Below, in pieces: positions 1-8,632 of a DNA stretch of 64,000 nucleotides. The notes under the pieces were generated by a model. The model was not told the DNA's origin. It saw only the letters and a program-made list of their open reading frames with translations, and ran no database searches. Source of the DNA: Sphingomonas sp. BT-65 (GTDB taxonomy: Bacteria; Pseudomonadota; Alphaproteobacteria; Sphingomonadales; Sphingomonadaceae); contig NZ_JAPCIA010000001.1 of NCBI RefSeq assembly GCF_026107375.2, positions 1,240,001 to 1,304,000 of the forward strand. The letters run 5' to 3'. The number at the start of each line of letters is the position of its first letter. The first letter of the stretch is position 1. The position numbers and the translations under genes were made by a program.

Positions 1-436
1 CCGCGCTCGCCGGATAGCTGATCAGCCCGACGCGGTCGAAGGCATGGCTGACCGAGCCCGACGCACCGAGGTTGCCGCCATTCTTGCTGACCGCGGTGCG
101 CACGTTGGTGGCGGTGCGGTTGCGGTTGTCGGACAGCGCCTCGATGATCAGGCTGACGCCGCCGGGACCGAAGCCCTCGTAGCGGATTTCCTCGTAATTC
201 TCGCCGTCGCCCCTGCTCGCCTTGTCGATCGCGCGCTGGATATTGTCCTTGGGCATCGACTGCGCCTTCGCCGCGTTGACCGCGGCGCGCAGGCGCGGGT
301 TCATGTCGGGATCGGGCAAGCCCATCTTGGCCGCGACGGTGATTTCGCGGCTGAGCTTGGAGAACATGCCCGAGCGCTTCTTATCCTGCGCGCCCTTGCG
401 GTGCATGATGTTCTTGAATTTGGAATGGCCTGCCAT
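1..436 (-). CDS. yebC: YebC/PmpR family DNA-binding regulator (3' part missing)
   Basis: About 145 residues are present; the C-terminal part lies beyond the left edge. The protein opens with [18 protein letters not shown], the family hallmark, and continues with a basic helical stretch and the [19 protein letters not shown] segment typical of YebC. Family members (usually about 245 residues) are cytoplasmic DNA-binding proteins, and some have been linked to relief of ribosome stalling. The ATG is fixed by the conserved N terminus. Family certain; regulatory targets not visible. Confidence 0.95.
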   Translation of the reverse strand, partial: MAGHSKFKNIMHRKGAQDKKRSGMFSKLSREITVAAKMGLPDPDMNPRLRAAVNAAKAQSMPKDNIQRAIDKASRGDGENYEEIRYEGFGPGGVSLIIEALSDNRNRTATNVRTAVSKNGGNLGASGSVSHAFDRVGLISYPASA

Positions 437-498
437 GGGTGGTCTCTATGGAATTGGGTGCGGGCGTCTCTAGGCGAGCCAGGGGTTTGCGCGCAAGT

Positions 499-606
499 CG
501 TCACCCCGGCCTTGTGCCGGGGTCCACCGTTCGGCTGGCGATGCGAAAGAGGCTGCAGGCGATCGCGCGCGGCACCGTGGATCCCGGCACAAGGCCGGGA
601 TGACGG
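499..606. repeat. REP-like inverted pair, family A
   Basis: Two short hairpin units about 31-34 bp long (499-529 and 573-606), each built on CCCCGGC...GCCGGGG, face each other as near-perfect inverted copies around about 43 bp. The same arrangement with the same outer sequences recurs at 33361-33469. It fills the gap between ybjQ-like and yebC. No T-tract follows either arm, so this is a repeat element rather than an evident intrinsic terminator. Confidence 0.75.
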
Positions 607-613
607 TTAGGGA

Positions 614-940
614 TTACGCGCCGCTCACCGTCACCGCCGTGCCCGAGGCCGAGACCATCAGCATCGACCCGCCCTGCCCCAGCACCTCGTAATCGAAGTC
701 GATCCCGATCACGCCGTTGGCGCCCAATGCGCGGGCTTCCTCCGTCAGCTCGTCGAGTGCGGTCTTGCGCGCTTCCTTGAGCGGGCGCTCGTAGCTGCCC
801 GAACGCCCGCCGACGATGTCGCGGATGCCGGCGAACAGGTCGCGGAAGATGTTCGCGCCGATGATCACCTCGGCCGTCACGATGCCGTGATAGCGGGTGA
901 CGGCATGGCCTTCGACGGTGCTGGTGGTGGTGAGAATCAT
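614..940 (-). CDS. YbjQ/UPF0145 family protein
   Basis: A 108-residue protein matching the YbjQ (UPF0145) family throughout: TTTSTVEGH near the N terminus, [14 protein letters not shown] [13 protein letters not shown] in the middle, and [18 protein letters not shown], the usual signature. Family members form small ring-shaped oligomers and have been described as putative heavy-metal-binding proteins; their cellular function is not settled. It is soluble with no signal peptide. It lies 30 nt downstream of the GapR gene on the same strand, so the two may be co-transcribed. Confidence 0.88.
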   Translation of the reverse strand: MILTTTSTVEGHAVTRYHGIVTAEVIIGANIFRDLFAGIRDIVGGRSGSYERPLKEARKTALDELTEEARALGANGVIGIDFDYEVLGQGGSMLMVSASGTAVTVSGA

Positions 941-970
941 CAGGTGAGCCTCCGTTGGAGAGGCCCGACC

Positions 971-1210
971 TTATGCCATCCCGAGCGCGGCGCGATAGGT
1001 CTCGAGCAGCGCATCCTGCTCGTCGAGCTGGTGCTTCTCCATCTTGCGCAGACGGACGATCGTGCGGATCGTCTTGGCGTCGAAGCCGGTCGACTTGGCC
1101 TCGGCATAGACATCCTTGATGTCGTCGCTGATGCCCTTCTTTTCCTCTTCCAGCCGCTCGATCCGCTCGATCAGAAGGCGCAGCTGCTCGGCCGAAATCG
1201 AGTCGCTCAT
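971..1210 (-). CDS. gapR: GapR-type DUF2312 DNA-binding protein
   Basis: A 79-residue protein: an N-terminal coiled coil ([19 protein letters not shown]) followed by [17 protein letters not shown] and [11 protein letters not shown], the DUF2312 signature. In Caulobacter GapR is a nucleoid-associated protein that encircles overtwisted DNA and supports replication and topoisomerase action; that role is transferred here by family. The start at MSDS is preceded by GGAGCGGG at good spacing. An ATG four codons upstream exists but has a poorer ribosome binding site. Small size and high charge are normal for the family. Confidence 0.9.
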   Translation of the reverse strand: MSDSISAEQLRLLIERIERLEEEKKGISDDIKDVYAEAKSTGFDAKTIRTIVRLRKMEKHQLDEQDALLETYRAALGMA

Positions 1211-1410
1211 GTCCCGCTCCATATAGGGTGAACGGGCGCGTTTAGCGGCTGCGAGCGGGGGTGCAAGGGGGCGCGGCGCGGAACGCTGTGGATTGGCCCA
1301 AATGCCTGCGCCGCCGCCCATTACCTGTGACGTAATTGGAATGATTCGGCGGACCGGCGAACTTGCAATCACCGCGGCGGAGATGCCGCACGATCGCAAG
1401 GAGAACCACG

Positions 1411-1806
1411 ATGATCCGCTTTCCGCTCACCGTTCGCCAGGCGCTGACGCTCGATTTCGTCGCGACCGGCGCCACCGCCCTGCTCGCGCTGACCGCTTCG
1501 GGTTTCACCGCGGGCCTGACCGACCTGCCCGAACCGCTGCTGCGCGGCGCCGGGCTGGTGCTGCTGCCCTTCCTCGCGCTGGTCGCGGCGATGGCATTCA
1601 AGCCGAAGCGCGGCGGCGTGATCGCGGTAATCGCGATCAACATCGCCTGGGTGATCGCGAGCATCGTGACGCTCGCCTTCTTCGTCAGCCCGAACGCGCT
1701 GGGCTATGCCTTCGTCGCCGCGCAAGCGCTGGCGGTTGGCGTGTTCGCGGAGCTCCAGATCCTGGCGCTGCGCGGCGAGGCCAAGGCTGACGGGGTGTAT
1801 GCTTGA
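1411..1806 (+). CDS. Small integral membrane protein, unknown function
   Basis: A 131-residue hydrophobic protein with about four predicted membrane segments (roughly residues 10-32, 42-62, 68-90 and 96-118), separated by short polar turns such as FKPKRGG. An AAGGAG Shine-Dalgarno lies 8 nt before the ATG, which fixes the start. I do not recognise a named family; it resembles short uncharacterised four-helix inner-membrane proteins of sphingomonads. It is monocistronic: gapR is divergent upstream and a palindromic repeat follows. Confidence 0.75.
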   Translation: MIRFPLTVRQALTLDFVATGATALLALTASGFTAGLTDLPEPLLRGAGLVLLPFLALVAAMAFKPKRGGVIAVIAINIAWVIASIVTLAFFVSPNALGYAFVAAQALAVGVFAELQILALRGEAKADGVYA

Positions 1807-1809
1807 AGA

Positions 1810-1948
1810 AAATCCTCCCCTTCAGGGGAGGTGGCAGCGCGAAGCGCTGACGGAGGGGCGGCCGCGGCACGCGGCGGTTGCCCACCGCGCCCTTCCACCA
1901 CCGCTTCGCGGCGGTCCCCCTCCCCTGAGCGAGCTCAGGGGAGGAATT
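1810..1948. repeat. Mosaic palindromic element, family B
   Basis: About 139 bp filling the gap between two convergent genes. It is bounded by CCTCCCCTTCAGGGGAGG on the left and CTCCCCTGAGCGAGCTCAGGGGAG on the right, with inner modules GCGCGAAGCGC, GGAGGGGCGG and a GC-rich palindrome around the tcgcgg core. The left 45 bp or so recurs inverted at the right end of the element at 42296-42424. No coding potential is evident. Confidence 0.75.
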
Positions 1949-1954
1949 GATTCC

Positions 1955-3058
1955 CTACGACTTCCGCGGCTTCCTGCGCTCCATCGAGCCGCTCGGCATA
2001 TGTCGGGCCGACAGCGCCTCTGCCTCGGCGGGGGCGACGCCTTCGCGGGTGAGCGCCTCGACCAGCGCGCGCTCGGGCGCGACCTTGATGTCGGGCGCGA
2101 CGCCCGTTCCCTCCCAGCCGTCGCCGCCCGGAAAATAGCTGCGGCCGAAGGGGATGAAGGCGGAATAGCCGCCGCCGACCGGCACGCCGCCGCCATAATG
2201 GCCCGCGCCGGCCGTGGTCTCGCCGATCAGCATGCCGCGCTTCGTCCCCTTGAATACCGATGCGAGATGCTCCGCCGCCGAGCCCGTGCGCGGCGAGGTC
2301 AGATAGTAGATCTTCGTCTTCGCCCATGGCCCCGCCGGGCTGGCGGGCGTCACGCGATGCTCGGTGCGGAACAGCTCCGCCGGCGCGTCGACCTTGACCA
2401 GCGAGCGAAACGGCAGCGGGCCGTTCGCCTCGGCGACCGAGGCGCGGGTGTCCATCACCATCACCGCCTGCGCCTTGTCGAAAATGCGCGGGAAGAGCAC
2501 GTCCATTTCCTCCAGACCCCCGCCGCGATGCGTGCGCGCGTCGATGATCAGCGCCTTCGCCCCGGCGTTCCTGTCTAGGAATTCGGTGAAAGCCTTGAGC
2601 GTCGCCGGCTCGCCGTAGAAGCCGTTGAAGCGGACGAAGGCGATGCCCGGCGCGATCATCCCCGCCTGCTCCATCGGCGCGGGCGGCGGGCCGCTGGGTG
2701 CACGCTGCTGGCCGCCGTCGCGCTGCGGGCGCGGGCCGCCGGGCGGGAACATGGCGAGATGGCCGTCGGGCGCGACCGCCTGAAGATCCGCGGTCACCGC
2801 GCGGGCCAGCGCGTCGCCGTCGGTGAAGCCGTCATAGCCGCCCGCCGCGAGCTTGGCGCGCAATGCCGCGGAATAACGTTTCGCGACGTCGGGGAAGACG
2901 AAGTTCTTCTCAAGCTCGTCGGCGAGCTTGGCCACGGCCTTCTTCGCCTCTGTGGCGTCATAGGCCGGGGCCGCGGCGGGTGTGGGCGCTGCCGTCTGGC
3001 CCATCGCCAGCGGCGACAGCGCCGCCAGGGCCAGGGCCGCCAGAACTTCCTTACGCAT
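1955..3058 (-). CDS. Secreted S41 (tail-specific/IRBP-like) peptidase
   Basis: A 367-residue protein with a signal peptide (residues 1-20, cut near AMG-QT) and a proline-rich linker. An IRBP-like S41 N-terminal helical domain lies around residues 35-105 (KLADELEKNFVFPD...), followed by the catalytic core. Ser260 in TGSAAEHLA with nearby Glu263, and IGETTAGAGH, match S41 active-site motifs; no PDZ domain is apparent. It should act in the periplasm or on the cell surface. GGAGAGAG precedes the chosen ATG. A longer in-frame reading would run into the divergent Lrp gene and lacks a signal peptide at its start. Substrate unknown. Confidence 0.85.
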   Translation of the reverse strand: MRKEVLAALALAALSPLAMGQTAAPTPAAAPAYDATEAKKAVAKLADELEKNFVFPDVAKRYSAALRAKLAAGGYDGFTDGDALARAVTADLQAVAPDGHLAMFPPGGPRPQRDGGQQRAPSGPPPAPMEQAGMIAPGIAFVRFNGFYGEPATLKAFTEFLDRNAGAKALIIDARTHRGGGLEEMDVLFPRIFDKAQAVMVMDTRASVAEANGPLPFRSLVKVDAPAELFRTEHRVTPASPAGPWAKTKIYYLTSPRTGSAAEHLASVFKGTKRGMLIGETTAGAGHYGGGVPVGGGYSAFIPFGRSYFPGGDGWEGTGVAPDIKVAPERALVEALTREGVAPAEAEALSARHMPSGSMERRKPRKS

Positions 3059-3086
3059 CAACTCTCTCCATCGTTCAGCTCGGTAA

Positions 3087-3106
3087 GTGTTATATTTGAC
3101 CAACAC
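3087..3106. promoter_or_regulatory. Candidate operator between S41 peptidase and Lrp gene
   Basis: An imperfect dyad with GTGTT and AACAC arms around a 10-bp AT-rich core lies in the 75-bp divergent gap. An AT-rich core with short inverted arms is in keeping with Lrp/AsnC sites, and the adjacent Lrp gene could bind here to control itself and the peptidase. Position and shape are seen; binding is inference. Confidence 0.35.
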
Positions 3107-3133
3107 GCCTTTTGCAGCCGAACTGAAGGCGCT

Positions 3134-3658
3134 ATGCGACTGAAATCGGCGCAAGCGGAGGATCAGGCGGCGGAAATGGGCAAGCTCGACGCGTTCGACA
3201 TCCAGTTGCTCAACTTGCTCCAGGCCGACGCGCTGGCGACCGCGGAGAGACTGGCGCGTGAGGTGCCGCTGTCGGCCTCGGCGGTGACGCGGCGCGTGCG
3301 GCGGCTGCGCGCCGAGGGCTGGATCGCGGCCGACGTGGCGGTGGCCTCGCGCCAGCTCAGCGACAAAAGGCTGCGCGCGCTGGTGAGCGTTCAGGTGCAC
3401 GAGCATGCCGAGGAGCGCGGCATCGCCGCGCTGCGCGCCCGGCTGGCGGCAGCGGACGAGGTGCAGATGATCCTCGACATCGCAGGTGCGGATGACCTCG
3501 CGGTGCTGGTCTCCGCGCGTGACATGAATGATTATAACGCGCTGACCGCCCGGCTATTCGAGAGCGACCCGGCAGTGCGGCGATACGAGACGCGCTTCGT
3601 CAAACGGGTGCACAAGCAGACGGCGGCGATCCCGCTGCAGCCCGGCGACGGCGACTAG
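3134..3658 (+). CDS. Lrp/AsnC family transcriptional regulator
   Basis: A 174-residue regulator. An N-terminal winged helix (about residues 15-65: LDAFDIQLLNLLQADAL...SASAVTRRVRRLRAEGWI) is followed by the RAM ligand-binding domain (about 85-160: LVSVQVHEH...VQMILDIAGADDLAVLVSARD). Such proteins bind DNA as dimers to octamers and usually sense an amino acid. The ATG used here has a GAAGG upstream; a start at Met15 (MGKLDAFD) is closer to the usual family N terminus and cannot be excluded. The divergent S41 peptidase is the likely target along with the gene itself. DoxX follows after 11 nt and may be co-transcribed. Confidence 0.88.
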   Translation: MRLKSAQAEDQAAEMGKLDAFDIQLLNLLQADALATAERLAREVPLSASAVTRRVRRLRAEGWIAADVAVASRQLSDKRLRALVSVQVHEHAEERGIAALRARLAAADEVQMILDIAGADDLAVLVSARDMNDYNALTARLFESDPAVRRYETRFVKRVHKQTAAIPLQPGDGD

Positions 3659-3669
3659 GGGAGGAAAAG

Positions 3670-4107
3670 ATGGACAAGAAGTGGCTGGTGCTGCCGCAGC
3701 TGGCGGGCGGCGCGGACCTCGCGCTGCTGCTCGCGCGGCTGGTGGTGGGCGCGTTCCTGATCTTCGGCGTGTGGGACAACATCGTCAGCGCCGAGCGCCT
3801 GGCCGAGTTCGAGAAGTTCCTGACGATCAAGGGGTTCGTCATGCCCGGGCTGATGGCGCCGCTGTCGGTCTACGCGCAGTTCCTGGTCGGCGTCGCGTTC
3901 ATCGCCGGATTCGCGACTCGCTGGGCGGGCCTCATCTGCGCGTTCAATTTCGTCGTCGCGCTGGTGATGGTCGATGCGCCGCTCGGCATCCGCCCGGCCT
4001 TTCCGGCGACGGCTTTGGTGCTGTTCGGGCTGATCTTCGCGACAATCGGCGCGGGAGGGTTCGCTCTCGATGCGATGCTGTCGAAGGGGGCGCCGTCCGA
4101 CAAGGGA

Positions 4108-4119
<12 letters not shown>
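3670..4119 (+). CDS. DoxX family membrane protein
   Basis: A 149-residue DoxX-like protein with about four membrane segments. The first carries LARLVVGAFLIFGVWDN, and later LMAPLSVYAQFLVGVAFIAGFATRWAG gives the usual short loop signature. DoxX relatives are inner-membrane proteins tied in some bacteria to oxidant or thiol stress, but most are uncharacterised. It begins 11 nt after the Lrp gene, preceded by GAGGAA. Unusually, its last 12 nt, including the stop codon, overlap the 3' end of a tRNA-Asp gene on the opposite strand. Confidence 0.82.
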
Positions 4120-4184
<65 letters not shown>

Positions 4185-4228
4185 TTGGCCTCAGCGCCGA
4201 AGCGCAGTCCCTTGCGAGAGCGCGGCAC

Positions 4229-5476
4229 CTAGACGGGCGGTCCGGGGCTGTCAACCGCCGTTTCGCGCGCTTCGACACGATTGAAGTTCGCGCGCGGCGG
4301 CGGGGGGTTTCCGCCCGCCACCAGCGTGCCGTGCTCGAACAGGAATCCGGCGATGTCGGGCTTGCCCGCGGCGTTGAGCACGGTCTGGATGATGATCAGC
4401 AGCGGCACTGCCATCAGCGCCCCCGGCGTGCCCCACACCCAGCCCCAGAAGCTCAAGGAGATGAGGATCAGGATCGGATTGATCGTGAGGCGCCGCCCGA
4501 CGATCAGCGGCGTCACCAGATTGGCCTCGATCAGATGGAACGCGATCATGATCCCCGCCGGGAGCAGCGCGGTCCACACGTCCTGGTAGGTCATGAGGCC
4601 CCCCAGCGCGAGCAGCATCGCGGCGAAGATCGGGCCGAGATAGGGGATGTAGTTGAGCAAAGCGACGATGCCGCCCCACATCAGTGGCGTCGGCATGCCG
4701 ATCAGCCACAGCGCCCCCGCGACGAGCAGGCCGAGCGACACGTTGATCGCGGTGATCGTGCCCAAATAGGCCGAGGTGTCGTCGACCACGTCCTGGATCA
4801 CGCGCGCGGTCGCCATCGCCCCGCCGAAGCTGTGGCGGCTGGTGATCGCCTTGCGCCGCAGCCGGGTCCAGCCCGAGAGGAAGAAGAAGATCACCAGGAT
4901 CGCGAAGAACATCTCGATGAACGCCGCCGGCGCCGAGGTCGCGGCAAGCTCGAGGATCGAGCGCGGCGGCGATTCCGCCGCGGCCTCGGCCGGGCGGATC
5001 GGGCGCGACGCGGCAAGGTCCTGGATCGTCTTGTTCACGAAGGATTCGAGGTTGGCGTAGAAGTCGATCAGCGGCTTCACGTTTGACTGGATGTTGTCGA
5101 TCCGCTCGGGAAGGATCGACAGCCAGCCCCAGGCGGGCACCACGATCGAGGCAAGCGCGGCGTTGGCGGCGACGAGGAACAGCAGCACGCAGGTGAGCGC
5201 GGCGAGCGGCGCGGGAACGCGGTGCCGCTCGAGCCATTCGAGCACCGGGACCAGCGCAATGGCGATGACGATCGCGGCGGTGAGCGGCAGGAAGAAGGGC
5301 GAACCCGCACGCAGCGCAAAGGGCAAGGCGAGGAACAGCCCAGCACCGATCATCAGCGTGAGCGCGGCGAGCAGCCGGTCGCGGCGGTCCTCGGCCTCGG
5401 CTTCGGTGGCGACGGCGGGGACCAGCGGTTCGAGCGGACGCGCGGGATGCGTGACCGCGCCTTCTTCCCGCTCCAT
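4229..5476 (-). CDS. AI-2E family transporter (PerM-like permease)
   Basis: A 415-residue inner-membrane protein of the AI-2E/PerM family. Two N-terminal hairpins (around LTLMIGAGLFLALPFALRAG and PLAALTCVLLFLVAANAALA) are followed by a long soluble stretch, then four or more C-terminal helices including LLNYIPYLGPIFAAMLLALG and FHLIEANLVTPLIVGRRL, the family signature. Substrates are known for few members; some export AI-2 and others act in ion or organic-acid efflux. The ATG has CAGGA upstream; a TTG eight codons earlier is possible. It starts 95 nt from the divergent glpK. It is not tied to quorum sensing by context. Confidence 0.85.
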   Translation of the reverse strand: MEREEGAVTHPARPLEPLVPAVATEAEAEDRRDRLLAALTLMIGAGLFLALPFALRAGSPFFLPLTAAIVIAIALVPVLEWLERHRVPAPLAALTCVLLFLVAANAALASIVVPAWGWLSILPERIDNIQSNVKPLIDFYANLESFVNKTIQDLAASRPIRPAEAAAESPPRSILELAATSAPAAFIEMFFAILVIFFFLSGWTRLRRKAITSRHSFGGAMATARVIQDVVDDTSAYLGTITAINVSLGLLVAGALWLIGMPTPLMWGGIVALLNYIPYLGPIFAAMLLALGGLMTYQDVWTALLPAGIMIAFHLIEANLVTPLIVGRRLTINPILILISLSFWGWVWGTPGALMAVPLLIIIQTVLNAAGKPDIAGFLFEHGTLVAGGNPPPPRANFNRVEARETAVDSPGPPV

Positions 5477-5571
5477 TGCCGTGTCCTGCCCCTCGACCAA
5501 GTTTCGTCTGCCTTTCCAGTGGCTTTCTAGCGCGATTTGACCGCCGTGTAATCCCGGCTAGCGTGGGTCGC

Positions 5572-7044
5572 ATGGGAGAGAAATTGCTGGTCATCGACGA
5601 GGGCACCACCTCGACCCGGGCGATGCTGTTCGCGCCGGACGGGACGTGCCTGGGGAGCGAATCCGCCGAGCTCATGCAGCATTATCCGGCGGCGGGATTG
5701 GTCGAACACGACGCGGCCGAGATCTGGGACAAGACGCTGCGGTGCGCGGCCGCGATGGTGGCGGAGGCAGGCGGCGCGGACGCGATCGCCGCGATCGGCA
5801 TCACCAACCAGCGCGAGACCGTGGTGTTCTGGGACCGGACGACCGGCGCGCCGCTGGCGCCCGCGATCGTGTGGCAGGACCGGCGCAGCGCCGCGATCTG
5901 CCGCGAGATGAAGGAAGCGGGCGAGGAACCCGGCGTGCAGGCACGCACCGGGCTGCTGCTCGACCCCTATTTCAGCGGCACCAAGATCGCCTGGGCGATG
6001 GCCAACTGGCCGCAGCTGCGCGAGGCGGGCGAGCGGCTGGCGATCGGCACGATCGAGAGCTGGCTGGTGTGGAAGCTGACGGGCGGCCTGCATGTGACCG
6101 ACGCCACCAACGCCTCGCGCACCCTGCTCATGGGCCTGGGCAGCGGCGGGTGGAGCGACGGGCTGATCGACCTGTTCGGCGCCCCCCGCGCGGCGCTGCC
6201 CGAGATCGTCGATTGCGCCGGGCACTTCGGCGAGACCACGCTGTTCGGCGGCTCGATCCCGATCTGCGGCATGGCCGGCGACCAGCAGGCCGCGACGATC
6301 GGTCAGGCCTGCCTGTCGCCCGGCGACACCAAGGCGACCTATGGCACCGGCGCCTTCGTGCTCACCAATGCCGGCGATCGCCAGCCGGCCTCGAAGCACC
6401 GGCTGCTCTCCACAGTGCTGTGCCAGCTCGGCGGGCGGCGCACCTATGCGATCGAAGGATCGGTGTTCGTCGCGGGCAGCGTGGTCAAATGGCTGCGCGA
6501 TTCGCTGGGGCTGATCGAGAGTGCGGGCGAGACCGAGGCGCTGGCGCGATCGGTCGCGGACAATGGCGGCGTCTATTTCGTCCCCGCGCTCACCGGGCTC
6601 GGCGCGCCGTGGTGGGAGCCCGAGGCGCGCGGCGCGATCAGCGGATTGAGCCTCGCCAGCACCAAGGCGCATGTCGTGCGCGCCGCGCTGGAAGCGATGG
6701 CGCACCAGAGCCATGACCTCAAGACCGCCTTCGCCGCCGACGGCGCCGACTGGACGACGCTGCGCATCGACGGCGGCATGGTCGCCAACGACTGGATCGC
6801 GCAGGACTTGGCCGATGTGCTCGGTGTGACGGTCGAGCGGCCGGGCTTCACCGAGACGACGGCGCTCGGCGCGGCGATGCTCGCAGGCGTGGGATGTGGG
6901 ATGTTCAAGAGCCTCGAGGACGCGGCGGCGATGCGCGGGAAGATCGAGACGTTCGAGCCGGGGATGGAGGCTGAGGCGCGGGTGGCACGGCTGGTGGGCT
7001 GGGCGGCGGCGATCCGCAGCGTTCGCGGCGACGCCGAGCGATAA
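5572..7044 (+). CDS. glpK: Glycerol kinase
   Basis: A 490-residue FGGY-family kinase. The N terminus LLVIDEGTTSTRAMLF is the ATP phosphate-binding loop; MAGDQQAATIGQ, KATYGTGAFVLTN and the FGGY signature region GAPWWEPEARGAISGL follow, with LRIDGGMVANDW near the C terminus. It phosphorylates glycerol to sn-glycerol 3-phosphate in the cytoplasm. Length is normal. Neither a glpF facilitator nor glpD lies beside it; the neighbour upstream is the divergent AI-2E permease. The gene abuts the convergent TetR gene with no spacer, so no private terminator is seen. A longer upstream reading overlaps the divergent gene and was rejected. Confidence 0.95.
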   Translation: MGEKLLVIDEGTTSTRAMLFAPDGTCLGSESAELMQHYPAAGLVEHDAAEIWDKTLRCAAAMVAEAGGADAIAAIGITNQRETVVFWDRTTGAPLAPAIVWQDRRSAAICREMKEAGEEPGVQARTGLLLDPYFSGTKIAWAMANWPQLREAGERLAIGTIESWLVWKLTGGLHVTDATNASRTLLMGLGSGGWSDGLIDLFGAPRAALPEIVDCAGHFGETTLFGGSIPICGMAGDQQAATIGQACLSPGDTKATYGTGAFVLTNAGDRQPASKHRLLSTVLCQLGGRRTYAIEGSVFVAGSVVKWLRDSLGLIESAGETEALARSVADNGGVYFVPALTGLGAPWWEPEARGAISGLSLASTKAHVVRAALEAMAHQSHDLKTAFAADGADWTTLRIDGGMVANDWIAQDLADVLGVTVERPGFTETTALGAAMLAGVGCGMFKSLEDAAAMRGKIETFEPGMEAEARVARLVGWAAAIRSVRGDAER

Positions 7045-7635
7045 TCAGATCCCGGCGTCCAGCGCGTCGAACGCTTCGTTCAGCAGCTCGGTCAGCGCGC
7101 GCTTGCCACCCTCAAGGCTGAACCGTTCGGTTGAAAGGCGAAGCGCGCCGATCGCGGTCAATGCGACCAGCCGCAGCGCCAGCTCGCGCTCGGGCTGGGG
7201 CCAGCGATCACGAAGTGCGGCGAACAGCGTCAGCTCGTGCTCGACATAGCTCGCTTGCTTACGCGCCTGGACCGACGCACTCGATCGCATCAGCCGGTCA
7301 ATCTTGATCATGTCCTCCGGAGGAACCGCGGCACAGGTGTCGATCACCGCCTGGCGGATCGCGTCGAGCGGGCGCGCATCGGGTGAAGCCTGCCGCACGG
7401 CCGCGGCGATCCCCTCCCCCATACCGCTTTGCAGCGCCAGCAGGATGTCGTCCTTCGACTTGAAATAATGGAAGAAGGTGCGGCGCGAAATGCCGGCTTC
7501 GGCGGCGATTTCGTCGAGCGTCGCCCCCTCGAACCCCTTCGCAACGAACAGGCGGATTCCCGCCTGGGTGATGCGCTGCATCGTCTCACGGCGCTTGCGT
7601 TCCCGCAGACCGGTTTCTCGTCCGCCATCAGCCAA
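7045..7635 (-). CDS. TetR/AcrR family regulator
   Basis: A 196-residue TetR regulator. The helix-turn-helix spans about residues 18-64 (ITQAGIRLFVAKGFEGATLDEIAAEAGISRRTFFHYFKSKDDIL); the C-terminal ligand domain is generic. The best start is a TTG preceded by GAGGG at suitable spacing; an ATG nearby is in another frame. It is divergent from an SDR gene across 80 bp holding a near-perfect palindrome (7649-7664), so it probably represses that SDR and itself. The ligand is unknown. Confidence 0.87.
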   Translation of the reverse strand: MADGGRETGLRERKRRETMQRITQAGIRLFVAKGFEGATLDEIAAEAGISRRTFFHYFKSKDDILLALQSGMGEGIAAAVRQASPDARPLDAIRQAVIDTCAAVPPEDMIKIDRLMRSSASVQARKQASYVEHELTLFAALRDRWPQPERELALRLVALTAIGALRLSTERFSLEGGKRALTELLNEAFDALDAGI

Positions 7636-7648
7636 AATAAATACCCTC

Positions 7649-7664
7649 AGTGTAATATTGCACT
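7649..7664. promoter_or_regulatory. Candidate TetR operator
   Basis: The sequence AGTGTAATATTGCACT is a 16-bp palindrome with 14 of 16 positions symmetric, centred in the gap between the TetR gene and the divergent SDR. Length and AT-rich core suit a TetR dimer. A second weaker half-match (GAGTGCAT) lies about 25 bp further on. Function inferred from position. Confidence 0.5.
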
Positions 7665-7715
7665 AGATGCAAATATATTCTACACCGAGTGCATCTTTCT
7701 GAAAAGGGCACGATC

Positions 7716-8630
7716 ATGGCGAAATGGACAGCGGCAGACATTCCTCCCCAGACCGGGCGGACGGCGGTGATCACCGGAACCGGCGGACTTGGATTCGAGG
7801 ATGCGGTAGAGCTGGCGCGGGCTGGCGCCGAGGTGATTCTGGCGGGGCGCAATCCGGACAAGGGAGCGGCAGCGGTGGCGCGTATCCGCGCGCTGGTACC
7901 ATCCGCGATAATCCGGTTCGAGATGCTCGATCTCGCCAGCCTCGATTCGGTCGCGGCATTTGCCGCGCGCCTGAGCGAACGGCACGGCAGCCTCGACCTG
8001 CTGGTCAACAATGCCGGCGTAATGGTGCCGCCCCGGCGCGAGGAGACGGCGGACGGGCTGGAGCTGCAGTTCGGCACCAACCATCTCGGCCACTTCGCGC
8101 TGACGGGCCTACTCCTGCCACTCCTGCGCCACGGCCGGCAGCCACGTGTCGTCACCCTGTCGAGCGTCGCCGCGCGCGATGGCGCCATCGCGTTCGACGA
8201 TCTGAATGCGGAGCGGCGCTATCGCCCGATGCCGGCCTACAGCCAGTCGAAGCTCGCCTGCCTGATGTTCGCGCTCGAACTGCACCGGCGGAGCGAGGCC
8301 AGCGGCTGGGGCGTCGCGAGCATGGCGGCGCATCCGGGCATCGCGCGAACCGACCTGCTGCACAATGCACCGGGACGGTGGAGCGCCATGGGCCTCACCC
8401 GATCGTTGCTGTGGTTTCTGTTCCAGCCCGCTGCACAGGGCGCGCTGCCGACGCTGTTCGCCGCCACCGCACCCGACGCACGATCGGGCGGCTATTACGG
8501 ACCCCATGCGCTGAGCGAAGCGCGCGGCTATCCCGCCCCTGCCCGCATCCCCCCGCAGGCGTTGGACGTGGGTGCTGCGACGCGGCTATGGGAGGTGTCG
8601 GAGGAACTTAGCGGGGTTCGCTACGGCTAA
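7716..8630 (+). CDS. Short-chain dehydrogenase/reductase (retinol-dehydrogenase-like)
   Basis: A 304-residue SDR. The cofactor motif appears as TGTGGLG (residues about 19-25), the structural NNAG motif follows in DLLVNNAGVM, and the catalytic residues are in TLSSVAARDG (Ser) and YSQSKLA (Tyr and Lys). The length and the NHLGHFALTGLLLPLL segment resemble the RDH/WWOX-like SDR branch, which acts on bulky hydrophobic alcohols or ketones. The ATG has AAAGGG upstream; an earlier in-frame GTG is weaker. The divergent TetR gene and shared palindrome suggest it is inducible. Substrate unknown. Confidence 0.85.
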   Translation: MAKWTAADIPPQTGRTAVITGTGGLGFEDAVELARAGAEVILAGRNPDKGAAAVARIRALVPSAIIRFEMLDLASLDSVAAFAARLSERHGSLDLLVNNAGVMVPPRREETADGLELQFGTNHLGHFALTGLLLPLLRHGRQPRVVTLSSVAARDGAIAFDDLNAERRYRPMPAYSQSKLACLMFALELHRRSEASGWGVASMAAHPGIARTDLLHNAPGRWSAMGLTRSLLWFLFQPAAQGALPTLFAATAPDARSGGYYGPHALSEARGYPAPARIPPQALDVGAATRLWEVSEELSGVRYG

Positions 8631-8632
8631 CG

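Noticed and set aside
499..606. Paired hairpins as intrinsic terminators
   Set aside because: No T-tract follows either arm and the same element recurs in other gaps, which fits a repeat family better.
1955..3406. Longer version of the S41 peptidase extending over the Lrp gene
   Set aside because: The extension has no signal peptide and covers the divergent Lrp gene; the internal ATG has a good ribosome binding site and signal peptide.
4229..5476. Quorum-sensing AI-2 exporter
   Set aside because: The family name is historical; no luxS or other AI-2 genes are near and most members transport other solutes.
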